Part shown: in pieces, positions 17,673 through 26,631 of the stretch
Layout: each line of letters opens with the position of its first letter
Numbering within the stretch: the stretch's first letter is position 1
Origin: Cryobacterium arcticum
Lineage (GTDB): Bacteria; Actinomycetota; Actinomycetes; Actinomycetales; Microbacteriaceae
DNA: 64,000 nt
Direction of reading: 5' to 3'
Assembly: GCF_003185895.1 (NCBI RefSeq)
Contig: NZ_QHLY01000010.1
Location: 53,885 to 117,884 of the forward strand
The notes under the pieces: generated by a model
Seen by the model: the letters and a program-made list of their open reading frames with translations, nothing else
The model's database searches: none
What the model was told of the DNA's origin: nothing
Made by a program: the position numbers and the translations under genes

Positions 17673-19004
17673 TTAGCCGATACCGGCCTGGGCGTTGGCG
17701 TCGTCGAGGAAGGCCTGCATCTTGGGCTGCGCCTCCTTGAGGTAATCGGCGGCGGTCTGCGTGCCGTCGAGCACGGGCTGGATGTTGGTGAACAGCTCGT
17801 CGTACCACTCGGCGTTGTAGGTGTTGTTCGCCGGCAGCGCCCGACCGGAGTCGTTGACGATGTCGAGGAACTCCTGCTTGTTCGCCGGCTGGGTGGTCGA
17901 GTCGGCGACCCAGGTGTCGGCGGTGTCCTTGAGGTTCGGGATCTGCACACCGGCGTCGACCAGGGTCTGCTGGGCGGTCGGGTCGGCGGAGAGGTACTCG
18001 ACGAGCTTTTCGGACAGCTCCGGGTACTCGGTGGTGCTGCCGACGGCGATGCCTAGGGTTCCGACCCAGGTGGCGGACTCACCGGTCTTGCCGGCCGGGT
18101 AGGGGATCAGGTCGTAGTCGAAGTCGAGGTCGGCATACGTGGAGACGTCCCACGGGCCCACCGGGAAGAAGGCGATCTGGCCGCTCATCCAGCGCTGGTA
18201 GGTGTCGAGGGTCTGCGCCTGGGCGGTGGAGGGGGTGATGCCTTCCACGTTGGACAGGTCGGCGAACCACTGCAGCGCCTCAGCGAACTCCGGGGTGTCG
18301 ACGGTGACCTTGGTGCGGTCCTTGTTGAGGAAGTCCGCGCCGTTCGACCAGGCGAAGGACTGCAGGCTCCACTGCACGTTGAGGCCGGTGCCCCACTGGT
18401 CGAGCTCGCCGTCGCCGTTCAAGTCGACGGTGAGCTGCTTGGAGATGTCGACGAACTGGTCGAGGGTCAGGGGCACGTCGGGGTCGGGCAGCGGGATGCC
18501 GGCGGCCTCGAACATGGTCTTGTTGTAGCCGAACGAGAACGGGCCGACGTCCTTGGGCAGCGCGTAGATGGCGCCCTGGCCGACGAGGCTGCCGTCGAAG
18601 CGGTAGCTGTCGACGCCGTAGTCCCAGATGTTGTCGAGGTCGAGGGTGTCAGAACCCTCGACGTATTCGGTGATGTCCAGGATGATGCCGTTGTTCACGT
18701 AGGCCTGCACGTCGCCGGGGCCGATGTAGAACACATCGGGAATCTGCTTGCCGGCGATGGCGGCCTTGAGCTTGGTGGAATAGTCGTCGGCCGTGGTGAC
18801 GATGATTTTGACCTTGACGTCGTTGGCTTCTTCGAAGGCCTTGATGGCCGTCGTGTACGCAGCCTTCTCGTCTTCGCCGCCGCGGAACATGAATGTGAGC
18901 TGCTTCTCACCGGTGTCTGCTGCTCCTGCCGAGCATCCGCTGAGCAAGAGGCCGGTCGTAGCGATCATTGCTACGGAAGCGGCGATAAGACGTGACTTCA
19001 TCAT
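17673..19004 (-). CDS. CUT1 sugar-binding lipoprotein of the arabinan operon
   Basis: This 443-residue family 1 extracellular solute-binding protein starts MMKSRLIAAS, with lipobox LSGC near residue 23, so it is a membrane-anchored receptor. Typical features include KIIVTTADDYSTKLKAAIAG, IPDVFYIGPGDVQ, ALPKDVGPFSFGYNK and AFFPVGPWDVSTY. It delivers ligand to the two downstream permeases; arabino-oligosaccharides are the likely ligand from context. The ATG at 19004 has AAGGAC upstream. Three palindromes lie in the promoter (19084-19168), consistent with LacI control by the neighbour at 19270. Confidence 0.92.
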   Translation of the reverse strand: MMKSRLIAASVAMIATTGLLLSGCSAGAADTGEKQLTFMFRGGEDEKAAYTTAIKAFEEANDVKVKIIVTTADDYSTKLKAAIAGKQIPDVFYIGPGDVQAYVNNGIILDITEYVEGSDTLDLDNIWDYGVDSYRFDGSLVGQGAIYALPKDVGPFSFGYNKTMFEAAGIPLPDPDVPLTLDQFVDISKQLTVDLNGDGELDQWGTGLNVQWSLQSFAWSNGADFLNKDRTKVTVDTPEFAEALQWFADLSNVEGITPSTAQAQTLDTYQRWMSGQIAFFPVGPWDVSTYADLDFDYDLIPYPAGKTGESATWVGTLGIAVGSTTEYPELSEKLVEYLSADPTAQQTLVDAGVQIPNLKDTADTWVADSTTQPANKQEFLDIVNDSGRALPANNTYNAEWYDELFTNIQPVLDGTQTAADYLKEAQPKMQAFLDDANAQAGIG

Positions 19005-19083
19005 CACGTAGTCCTTCCCGATTGGCTGTGCTGTGAGTGTGGATGCCACGGCCCTCGGGTCGGACATCCGCGTCCTGAAGTTT

Positions 19084-19168
19084 TTACAACGTTGTAACTG
19101 TAAAGCGGGCGGCTGCAGCGGCGCAAGAGCCGGAGCAAAGAAAATTCCAACGTTGTAACAATGTTACC
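19084..19168. promoter_or_regulatory. LacI-type operators of the arabinan operon
   Basis: Three palindromes sit between the divergent binding-protein and LacI ends: TTACAACGTTGTAA (19084-19097, exact), CCAACGTTG (core 19149-19156), and GTAACA-A-TGTTAC (19156-19168, exact). The CAACGTTG core recurs at 20377-20384 upstream of the LacI gene itself. The shared core and spacing support one regulon. Confidence 0.75.
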
Positions 19169-19249
19169 GTTCCGTTATTCACCGCCTGACGGAGCACCGA
19201 GCGCCTCGCAAATGCGAAAACCCGGGCCGACCGGCACCTGGCCCGCGCG

Positions 19250-19268
19250 CCGGCAGCTGGCCTGCCGG
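19250..19268 (-). terminator. Hairpin after the LacI gene
   Basis: CCGGCAG and CTGCCGG pair around a five-base loop directly past the stop codon at 19270 on the minus strand. It probably ends lacI transcription before the arabinan promoter. No U run is present. Confidence 0.45.
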
Positions 19269-19269
19269 G

Positions 19270-20283
19270 TCACAGCGCCGATGACTCGCGGTCGATCACG
19301 GTGAAGTCGGCCAAGTAGACCTCGGGCACCGGCGGCGTCACACCCTCCTCGATGCGCTGCACCAGCAGCCGCACGGCGGTGTCGGCGATCTCGTCCCGGC
19401 CGGGATCGATGGTCGAAAGGGTGGGCAGCGAGTACTTGGTCTCGTCGAGAGCGTCGAAGCCGATGAACATCACGTCCTCCGGCACCCGCAGGCCTGCCAC
19501 CTGGGCTACCCGCATCGCGCCGAGGGCGAGGGCGTCGTTGAGCCCGAAGACGGCGTCGAAGGTCACGCCGGAGTCGATCATCGCGCGCATCGCCTCGGCG
19601 CCGTCCCGCCGGTGCCAGAGGCCCACGTTGCCCACCAGGGCCGGGTCGAACGGGATGCCGGCCTCGGAGAGGGCCTCACGGTAGCCCTGCAGCCGGAGTA
19701 CCGCGGAGCCGATCACCTCACCCTCGTGGGCGCCGATCACGGCGATGCGCCGTCGGCCCCGGCTGATCAGGTGCAGGGTGGCTGCCTTCGCCGCCTCGAC
19801 GTTGTGCATGGTGACATGGTCGACCGGGCTGCCGAAGACCCGCTCGCCGAGCAGCACCATCGGGTAGCCCACATTGAGCAGCGCCGCATCCGCCGAGCTC
19901 ATGCCCAGCGGGCTGAAGATGAGCCCGTCGGTGAGCTGCAGGCGCGGACTCGAGAGCATGGCGATCTCGCGATCGCGGTCGCCGCCACCGGTCTGTTCGA
20001 GCAGCACAACCAGGTGTCGGCGTTCGGCGGCCTGGATGATGGCATCCGCGAGTTCCCCGAAATAGCTCAGGCTCAGTTCAGGCAGCGCCAGACCGATCAC
20101 GCCGGTGCGACCCGAGCGCAGGCTGCGCGCCGAGATATTGGGCTTGTAGCCGAGCTGGTCGATGGACGCCTGCACGCGCTCACGGGTGGACGCCTTGATG
20201 TGCGGGAACTCGTGCACCACGTTGGAGACGGTCTTGATCGACACACCCGCATGCGCCGCCACATCGCGCAATGTTGCTGCCAT
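19270..20283 (-). CDS. LacI-family repressor of the arabinan operon
   Basis: This 337-residue LacI-family regulator has HTH MAATLRDVAAHAGVSIKTVS and hinge region LGYKPNISARSLRSG. The effector domain contains GLALPELSLSYFGELADAI, VFGLNDALALGAM and MFIGFDALDETKYSLPTLST. The ATG at 20283 with GGGAG eight bases upstream is preferred to a GTG at 20322 that lacks a ribosome site. It is upstream of the arabinan operon on the same strand, and its own leader carries the CAACGTTG core seen in the operon promoter, so it probably represses both. The inducer is likely arabinose or an arabino-oligosaccharide (inference). Confidence 0.9.
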   Translation of the reverse strand: MAATLRDVAAHAGVSIKTVSNVVHEFPHIKASTRERVQASIDQLGYKPNISARSLRSGRTGVIGLALPELSLSYFGELADAIIQAAERRHLVVLLEQTGGGDRDREIAMLSSPRLQLTDGLIFSPLGMSSADAALLNVGYPMVLLGERVFGSPVDHVTMHNVEAAKAATLHLISRGRRRIAVIGAHEGEVIGSAVLRLQGYREALSEAGIPFDPALVGNVGLWHRRDGAEAMRAMIDSGVTFDAVFGLNDALALGAMRVAQVAGLRVPEDVMFIGFDALDETKYSLPTLSTIDPGRDEIADTAVRLLVQRIEEGVTPPVPEVYLADFTVIDRESSAL

Positions 20284-20376
20284 CTCGCCGCTCCCGGTGG
20301 GTTCTGATTCGGGTGCCGTCACACGTGCGCACGGATTGTGCGGCGATGCTGCCCTTCACGAACATACCGGTCATTC

Positions 20377-20384
20377 CAACGTTG
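20377..20384. promoter_or_regulatory. CAACGTTG autoregulatory operator core
   Basis: TTCCAACGTTGCA sits about 95 bases upstream of the LacI start. The TTCCAACGTTG part is identical to the site at 19146-19156 before the arabinan binding-protein gene. Confidence 0.6.
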
Positions 20385-20404
20385 CAGTACTCGTCGCGGC
20401 GAAC

Positions 20405-21511
20405 TCAGCTCGTGGCGGCCAACCGGGCGCCGGCCTCCTCGAGCCACCGCAGCGGATCGGCCATGGCGGCCGCCGTGCCGCCGGCGAGTTCGGTGAGCGA
20501 AACCGCTGCGGCGAACTGGTGCGGATGCGCGTCGAGGGCGTCGGCATCGATGGCGCCGGCCACAAGCAGGGCGGGGGCGCCGGCCGCCGCCGCCAGTCCG
20601 GCCAGGTACGACGGCACCTTTCCCCCTGCGGACTGGGCGTCGAACCGGCCCTCGCCCGTGATCACCACGGCTGCGCCGCGCACCACGGCCGGAACGCCGA
20701 GCGCCTCCCCGACGGCGGCGGAGCCCGCCGCGAGCCGGGCGCCCCAGGCCAGCAGCCCGAACGCTGTGCCGCCGGCCGCGCCGGCACCCGGGGTCTCCGG
20801 ATCGACCGGAAGCAACCCGGCCAGCCGGGTGAGGCCGGCGTCGAGCTCGGCGATCTGCGCGCTGTCGGCACCCTTCTGCGGACCGAATACGGCCGCGGCC
20901 CCGCTCGGTCCGAGCAGGGGGTTGGTGACATCACTGAGAATGAGCGCGCCGCGAGGCGGTAGGGCGGGCAAGCCGGTCAGGTCGACGGTGGCGAGGTCGC
21001 CGAGCGCGCCGCCGCCGGACGCCGCCGGCCGGCCGTGGGAGTCGAGCACAGTGGCACCGAGTGCCGTCAGGGCACCCAGGCCGCCGTCGGTCGATGAGCT
21101 GCCGCCGAGGGCGAGGTAGAGCCGGTTCACTCCGTGGGTGAGGGCCGCGGCGATCGCCTGGCCGAATCCGGTGCTGTGTGCGGCGAGCGGACGCAGCGGC
21201 TGGAGCAGGGTGATGCCGCTGGTGTTCGCCAGTTCCACCACCCCGGTGCCGTCGGGCAGCAGGAGCCAGTGGGTCTGCACCGGCCGGTCATCCGGGCCGG
21301 TCACGGTCACCGGCATCCGGGTCGCCCCTGGCACGGCCAGGGCGAACGCGTCGAGGGTGCCCTCGCCGCCGTCGGCCATGGGCATCAGCGCCAGGTCGTC
21401 GCCGGCCCGCACCGACCGCCACCCGGTGGCGAGCGCTCGGGCCACCGCGGTCGCGCTGGCCGTTCCCTTGAACGAATCCGGGGCGATCACCACCCGCCGC
21501 GTCGTTGTCAT
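20405..21511 (-). CDS. glxK: Glycerate kinase
   Basis: This is a 368-residue glycerate 2-kinase of the GarK/GlxK family. It phosphorylates D-glycerate for entry into lower glycolysis. Signatures are VIAPDSFKGTASATAVARAL at the N-terminus, MADGGEGTLDAF, ALGGSSSTDGGLGALTALGA and VVITGEGRFDAQSAGGKVP. It diverges from the Gfo/DUF993/isomerase operon, with two similar LacI-type operators in the gap, so the two units may share regulation. That would suggest the unknown pathway yields glycerate, but this is inference only. Confidence 0.93.
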   Translation of the reverse strand: MTTTRRVVIAPDSFKGTASATAVARALATGWRSVRAGDDLALMPMADGGEGTLDAFALAVPGATRMPVTVTGPDDRPVQTHWLLLPDGTGVVELANTSGITLLQPLRPLAAHSTGFGQAIAAALTHGVNRLYLALGGSSSTDGGLGALTALGATVLDSHGRPAASGGGALGDLATVDLTGLPALPPRGALILSDVTNPLLGPSGAAAVFGPQKGADSAQIAELDAGLTRLAGLLPVDPETPGAGAAGGTAFGLLAWGARLAAGSAAVGEALGVPAVVRGAAVVITGEGRFDAQSAGGKVPSYLAGLAAAAGAPALLVAGAIDADALDAHPHQFAAAVSLTELAGGTAAAMADPLRWLEEAGARLAATS

Positions 21512-21568
21512 CGGGCTCCTCCATCGGGAATTCCCACCGGCATCCGGGCCCGGAAGCCCATCCCAATT

Positions 21569-21691
21569 GGAAAACGTTTGCCCCAGCTTGATCGCGCGGG
21601 TGCGTCGTTGTCAAGGAGTCATCAAATCCAAATCCGTCGTCGGGATTGCGCCGCGCGATGTCGTGTCCTAAACTCCGGGTAAACGCTTTCC
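21569..21691. promoter_or_regulatory. Paired LacI-type operators between glxK and the Gfo operon
   Basis: GGAAAACGTTTGCC (21569-21582) and GGTAAACGCTTTCC (21678-21691) fit one pattern, GGNAAACGNTTNCC, with the central CG typical of LacI/GalR sites. One lies by each divergent promoter. No LacI gene is adjacent, so the regulator is probably encoded elsewhere. Confidence 0.6.
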
Positions 21692-21735
21692 CCGCATCGG
21701 CAGGACGCGACCCCTCAACGAAGAAGGACACCCTC

Positions 21736-22950
21736 GTGGCACAGACTCTCGGCATCATCGTCAACGGCGCATCCGGGCGCATGGGGTATCGGCAGCACCT
21801 CGTGCGCTCGATCCTCGCCATCCGCGACCAGGGCGGCGTGCTGCTCAGCGACGGCAGCCGGGTGCAGATCGAACCGATCCTGGTGGGCCGCAGCCACGCC
21901 AAGCTCAAGGAACTCGCCGACAAGCACGGCATCGCGCACTACACCACCGACCTCGACGCTGCCCTCGCGGATGATCGCTGGCAGATCTACGCCGACTTCC
22001 TCGTCACCAGCGCCAGGGTCGGCGCGCTCAAGAAGGCCATCGCGGCCGGCAAGGCCATCTACACCGAGAAGCCCACCGCCGAGACCTTCGACGAGGCGCT
22101 CGAACTGGCGGCCCTCGCTGCCGCGGCCGGGGTGAAGAACGGCGTGGTGCACGACAAGCTCTACCTGCCCGGTCTGCAGAAGCTCAAGCGCCTGATCGAC
22201 TCCGGCTTCTTCGGCCGCATCCTCTCGGTGCGCGGCGAGTTCGGCTACTGGGTGTTCGAGGGTGACTGGCAGCCGGCCCAACGCCCCAGCTGGAACTACC
22301 GCGCCGAAGACGGCGGCGGCATCATCGTCGACATGTTCCCGCACTGGAACTACGTGCTGGAGAACCTGTTCGGCCGGGTCGAATCGGTCTACGCCCAGGC
22401 CGCCACCCACATCCCGGTGCGGGTCGGCGAAGACGGCTCGGCGTACCCGGCCACGGCCGAAGACGCGGCCTACGCCGTGTTCCAGCTCGAGGGCGGCATC
22501 GTCGCCCAGCTCAACTCCAGCTGGACCGTGCGGGTCAACCGCGACGAACTCGTCGAGTTCCAGGTGGACGGCACGCACGGCAGCGCCGTGGTCGGCCTGT
22601 TCAGCTGCAAGATTCAGCCCCGCAACGCCACCCCGAAACCGGTCTGGAACCCCGACCTGGCCGAGGAGCACGACTACGCCCAGGACTGGCTCGAGGTGCC
22701 GACCAACGACGTCTTCGAAAACGGCTTCAAGACCCAATGGGAGGACTTCATCCGCCACGTGGTCGAAGACGCCCCGAACGAGTTCGATCTGCTGGCCGGC
22801 GCCCGTGGCGTTCAGCTGGCCGAGCAGGGCCTACTCAGTTCCGCCACCGGCCGGCGCATCGACCTGCCGCTGGTGACCCTGCCCGGCAGCACGCCCACCC
22901 CCGCTCCGGATGCCGCAGCCCCCGCCGCGTCTGCCGCCGTTTCGTCATGA
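21736..22950 (+). CDS. Gfo/Idh/MocA-family oxidoreductase
   Basis: This 404-residue NAD(P)-dependent dehydrogenase has a Rossmann domain (GIIVNGASGRMGYRQHL near residue 5, FLVTSARVGALKKAIAAGKA, then IYTEKPTAET with the family Lys). The C-terminal substrate domain includes SVRGEFGYWVFEGDWQPAQ and GGGIIVDMFPHWNYVLENL. Such enzymes oxidise sugar hydroxyls, acids or inositols. GTG 21736 is chosen because AAGGA precedes it by seven bases; a longer frame to 21646 lacks a ribosome site. The stop overlaps the next start (ATGA), so translation is coupled with the DUF993 gene. Confidence 0.88.
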   Translation: MAQTLGIIVNGASGRMGYRQHLVRSILAIRDQGGVLLSDGSRVQIEPILVGRSHAKLKELADKHGIAHYTTDLDAALADDRWQIYADFLVTSARVGALKKAIAAGKAIYTEKPTAETFDEALELAALAAAAGVKNGVVHDKLYLPGLQKLKRLIDSGFFGRILSVRGEFGYWVFEGDWQPAQRPSWNYRAEDGGGIIVDMFPHWNYVLENLFGRVESVYAQAATHIPVRVGEDGSAYPATAEDAAYAVFQLEGGIVAQLNSSWTVRVNRDELVEFQVDGTHGSAVVGLFSCKIQPRNATPKPVWNPDLAEEHDYAQDWLEVPTNDVFENGFKTQWEDFIRHVVEDAPNEFDLLAGARGVQLAEQGLLSSATGRRIDLPLVTLPGSTPTPAPDAAAPAASAAVSS

Positions 22951-24125
22951 CCGAACTCAGCCTGCTCGAACCGGCGGGTGCCATCCGGCAGGTGAGCCTG
23001 AACCCGGCCCCGGCGTTCACGAAACCGGTTCGCCCGCTCACGTCCAGGATCGCCTACGCCGCCGCGCACGTGATCCCCCGCCCGTTCGCCGAGAACGTGC
23101 CCGGCGCCCCCGCCGACATCGACTGGGACGCCACCCTGGCGTTCCGGCACCACGTCTGGTCGTGGGGCCTGGGTGTGGCCGATGCAATGGACACCGCCCA
23201 GCGCAACATGGGCCTGGGCGCCGCGGCCACCCGCGAGCTGATCAGTCGCAGCGCCGCCGAGGCCCGCACCGTGGGCGGGGCGCTGGTGGTGGGGGTGAAC
23301 ACCGATCACGTCGAGGACGAGCAGATCTCGCTCGACGCAGTGATCGACGCCTATCTCGAGCAGCTGCACTTCACCGAAGAGGCCGGCGCCGGTGTCGTAC
23401 TGATGGCCAGCCGCCACCTGGCGCGCGCCGCCGAGACGGCCGAGGACTACCGCCGGGTCTACCGGGCGGTGCTCGACGCTGCCACCACCCCGGTGGTGCT
23501 GCACTGGCTCGGCGCCGCCTTCGATCCCATCCTGGCCGGCTACTTCGGCTCGACCGACAGCGCCACGGCGTCGAACACCGTGCTGGCGATCATCGAGGAG
23601 AACCGCGACGCGATCAGCGGCATCAAAATGAGCCTGCTCGACGCCGACGCCGAGATCGCGCTGCGCGCGCGGCTGCCCGAATCCGCCACCATGTTCACCG
23701 GCGACGACTTCAACTATGTCGGCCTGATCGCCGGCGACGACGGTGCCGAGGGTGCGCCGGCTCGACACTCCGACGCGCTGCTGGGCGCATTCGCCGCGGT
23801 AGCCCCGAACGCATCAGCGGCCATCCAGGCTCTCGACGCCGGCGACCCGGATGTCTACCACCGCATCCTCGGCCCCACCGAGGCGTTGTCCAGGCAGGTG
23901 TTCGCCGCGCCGACCTTCTACTACAAGACCGGGGTCGCGTTCCTGTCCTGGCTGAACGGCCACCAGGCCGCGTTCAGCATGGTCGGCGGACTGCACGCCG
24001 CCCGGAGCCTGCCGCACCTGTCCGAGATCGTGCGCCTGGCCAACGACTCTGGGGCGCTCGAGCGCCCCGAACTTGCGGCCGCGCGCTGGAGCAGCCTGCT
24101 CACCCTGAACGGACTGCACGCATGA
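22947..24125 (+). CDS. DUF993 protein (aldolase-like TIM barrel)
   Basis: This 392-residue protein belongs to DUF993, a family resembling dihydrodipicolinate synthase-type barrels. Conserved stretches are SRIAYAAAHVIPRPF, DWDATLAFRHHVWSWGLGVA, VVLHWLGAAFDPILAGYFG and ISGIKMSLLDADAEIALR. The Lys in GIKMS is where a Schiff-base Lys would be expected in the barrel (inference). No reaction is established for the family to my knowledge. It overlaps its neighbours by ATGA at both ends, so it acts in the same pathway as a Gfo dehydrogenase and a sugar-phosphate isomerase-like enzyme, perhaps as the C-C cleaving step. Confidence 0.8.
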   Translation: MTELSLLEPAGAIRQVSLNPAPAFTKPVRPLTSRIAYAAAHVIPRPFAENVPGAPADIDWDATLAFRHHVWSWGLGVADAMDTAQRNMGLGAAATRELISRSAAEARTVGGALVVGVNTDHVEDEQISLDAVIDAYLEQLHFTEEAGAGVVLMASRHLARAAETAEDYRRVYRAVLDAATTPVVLHWLGAAFDPILAGYFGSTDSATASNTVLAIIEENRDAISGIKMSLLDADAEIALRARLPESATMFTGDDFNYVGLIAGDDGAEGAPARHSDALLGAFAAVAPNASAAIQALDAGDPDVYHRILGPTEALSRQVFAAPTFYYKTGVAFLSWLNGHQAAFSMVGGLHAARSLPHLSEIVRLANDSGALERPELAAARWSSLLTLNGLHA

Positions 24126-25003
24126 CCTCCACCGTGCCCGCGGCACCGGCCGCCGCCGAATCGACGGCGGTGCATCCGCGCCTGTCGATCAACCAGGCCA
24201 CCATCAAGTACGCCGACCTCGCCACCGCCCTCACGGTCACGGCCGCGGCCGGCGTCACCAGCATCGGCCTGTGGCGGGAGCCCCTCGCCGAGGTGGGCCT
24301 TCCCACCGCGGTGAGGTTGATCGCGGATTCCGGCCTGCGGGTGTCGAGCCTCTGCCGCGGCGGGTTCTTCACCGCGCCGGAGGGAGCCGTGCGGCGCGCT
24401 GCGCTGGACGAGAACCGTCGCGCCATCGCCGAGACCGCCGCGATCGGTGCCCCCACTCTCGTGCTCGTGGCCGGCGGCCTGCCGGAAGGTTCCCGCGACC
24501 TGGTCGGCGCCCGCGAACGGGTGCGCGACGCCATCGGCGAGCTGGCCGACGACGCCCGCGCCGCCGGCGTGATCCTGGCGATCGAGCCGCTGCACCCCAT
24601 GTACGCCTCCGACCGGGCCGTGATCAGCACCCTCGGCCAGGCCCTCGACCTCGCCGAGCAGTTCGGGCCGGATGCCGTCGGTGTCGTGGTCGACACCTTC
24701 CACGTCTGGTGGGACCCGGCCCTGGCCGCGCAGGTCGCCCGCGCCGGAGCCGGCGGCTACATCGCCAGCTACCAGGTCTGCGACTGGGCCACCCCGCTGC
24801 CGGCCGACGTTCTGCTTGCCCGGCACTACCCGGGCGACGGCGTGATCGACTTCGCGGCCATCTCGGCGCTGGTCACGGCCGCGGGCTACACCGGCGACGT
24901 GGAGGTCGAGATCTTCAACCAGGCGATCTGGGACGCCCCGGCCGCCGACGTCGTGGCCCGCACCGCGGCATCCTTCGGCGCCGCCGTCGCGCCGCACCTC
25001 TAG
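24122..25003 (+). CDS. Sugar phosphate isomerase/epimerase (xylose isomerase-like TIM barrel)
   Basis: This 293-residue protein has the AP-endonuclease-2/xylose isomerase-like barrel: LSINQATIKYADLATAL, GVTSIGLWREPLAEVG, AIEPLHPMYASDRA with a metal-binding Glu and His, VVVDTFHVWWDP with Asp and His, and a final Glu in VEVEIFN. These sites fit a divalent-metal isomerase or epimerase. It is coupled to DUF993 by an ATGA overlap and ends the operon. The substrate is not known. Confidence 0.85.
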   Translation: MTSTVPAAPAAAESTAVHPRLSINQATIKYADLATALTVTAAAGVTSIGLWREPLAEVGLPTAVRLIADSGLRVSSLCRGGFFTAPEGAVRRAALDENRRAIAETAAIGAPTLVLVAGGLPEGSRDLVGARERVRDAIGELADDARAAGVILAIEPLHPMYASDRAVISTLGQALDLAEQFGPDAVGVVVDTFHVWWDPALAAQVARAGAGGYIASYQVCDWATPLPADVLLARHYPGDGVIDFAAISALVTAAGYTGDVEVEIFNQAIWDAPAADVVARTAASFGAAVAPHL

Positions 25004-25136
25004 CCCGCCGGCCGCCGGGTCCGCGCGTTGGGCCCGCGCCCCGCGCCCCGCGCTCGCGGCCCGCGCTCGTCCCAGCATCCGCTGCGCGCCGTGAGTCACT
25101 CCCATCCGCTGTGCAGAACCGCCTGAGTAGGCTGGA

Positions 25137-26465
25137 ATGGTGAATGCTTACGCCGCTGTGCCCGTCGACCCCGAATCCGCCGCCGCACTCGAGGAGCGTG
25201 GCCTGAGCCTGGCCGTGCTCGACGCCGCCGACAAGCAGGCCCTCGCCGTGTGGGTGCTGGCGGATGCCCGCGGCTTCCACGAGATCACCCCCAGCGAGAG
25301 CTCGCTCACCGTGCAGGTCGACGACATCGCCACCGACCGGGTCACCGGCGTCTGGGATGCCTCGCAGGCCGACCCCGCCACCCCCGTCGCCACAGTGCGC
25401 TCCTGGGAGATGGGACTCACCGTTCCCGGCGGCGCCACCCTGCCCAGCTACGCCATCAGCTCGGTCACGGTCTCCCCCACCCATCGCCGTCGGGGCATCG
25501 CGCGGGCCATGCTCACCGGCGAGCTCCGCACCGCGGTGCGGTTGGGCCTGCCGATGGCCATGCTCACGGTCTCTGAGGCCACCATCTACGGTCGCTACGG
25601 CTTCGGCCCATCCGCCCGCCAGTCCGCCTACATCGTCGACACCAGCCGCGCCCGCTGGACCGGCCCCACCCCCGCCGGCCGCATCCAGTTCGTCAGCCCG
25701 GAGTCGCTGCTCGCCGACGGCCCCGCCGTTTTCGACCGCACCCGCGATCGCTCCCCCGGTGAGGTCGACCGCCGGGAGATCTGGTGGAAGCGCACCCTGG
25801 GCCTGCTGCCGAACGAACCCGAGGCCCGCAAGCGCGGCATCCGGGCGGTGCGGTACGACGATGCGAACGGTGAGATCGCCGGCTTCGCCCTCTACGAGAT
25901 CGCGCTGCAGAACGTGAGCCAGCCCGGCCAGCTCAAGCTCGTCGACCTCGTCGCGGCCACCGACGACGCCTACGCCGCGCTCTGGCGATTCCTGGTGGAG
26001 ATGGACATGGTCAACGAGATCTCCGCGCCCCTCCGCAGCATCTCCGAGCCGGTGGCCTGGCAGGTGGCCGATCACCGGGCCGTGCGGAAGACCAGCGAAC
26101 GCGACCACCTCTGGCTGCGCATCCTCGACGTTCCGGCGGCGCTCGGCGCCCGCCGCTACACCGCGCCCGGCCAGTACCTGCTCGACGTCACCGATGACCT
26201 CAGTTTCGCCCAGGGCCGGTTCCTGCTCACCGTGGCCGCCGACGGGTCGGGGCAGGCGCATCCGCTGCTGGATGCCGCTGCCCCGGTCGGCGCTGTCGAA
26301 GTGGCCCTCTCGGCGGCCGACCTGGCCTCGCTCTACCTCGGCGGCACCAGTGCGGTCGACCTCGCCCGCGCCGGGCGCATCACCGAGCTGACCCCGGATG
26401 CCGCCGTGCGCCTCGACACGGCGCTGCACTCGGCCTACGCACCACACCTCAGCACCTGGTTCTAG
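25137..26465 (+). CDS. Eis-like GNAT N-acetyltransferase
   Basis: This 442-residue protein has the Eis architecture: an N-terminal GNAT domain (SYAISSVTVSPTHRRRGIARAML is the acetyl-CoA loop area), a second GNAT-like domain, and a C-terminal sterol-carrier-like domain. The catalytic Tyr is in IYGRYGFGPS, and the protein ends in ...STWF, where Eis enzymes use the terminal carboxylate. Mycobacterial Eis acetylates aminoglycosides and other amines at several positions; the substrate here is unknown. It stands alone between two operons and has a weak ribosome site. Confidence 0.85.
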   Translation: MVNAYAAVPVDPESAAALEERGLSLAVLDAADKQALAVWVLADARGFHEITPSESSLTVQVDDIATDRVTGVWDASQADPATPVATVRSWEMGLTVPGGATLPSYAISSVTVSPTHRRRGIARAMLTGELRTAVRLGLPMAMLTVSEATIYGRYGFGPSARQSAYIVDTSRARWTGPTPAGRIQFVSPESLLADGPAVFDRTRDRSPGEVDRREIWWKRTLGLLPNEPEARKRGIRAVRYDDANGEIAGFALYEIALQNVSQPGQLKLVDLVAATDDAYAALWRFLVEMDMVNEISAPLRSISEPVAWQVADHRAVRKTSERDHLWLRILDVPAALGARRYTAPGQYLLDVTDDLSFAQGRFLLTVAADGSGQAHPLLDAAAPVGAVEVALSAADLASLYLGGTSAVDLARAGRITELTPDAAVRLDTALHSAYAPHLSTWF

Positions 26466-26631
26466 GGCCGGTCGGCCCTGGTTTCGCGGCCGGAGTTGTG
26501 GTCGTAGGCTCGTTCTGGGCCCGCGACATCGATCCTCCCAGCTGGCTCACAGCACCCGACAATCGACCTCATGGTTTCGGCCGATACCGTCGAGGTGACA
26601 ATCTGTCTCGACGAAACGGCAAACGCAGTCC

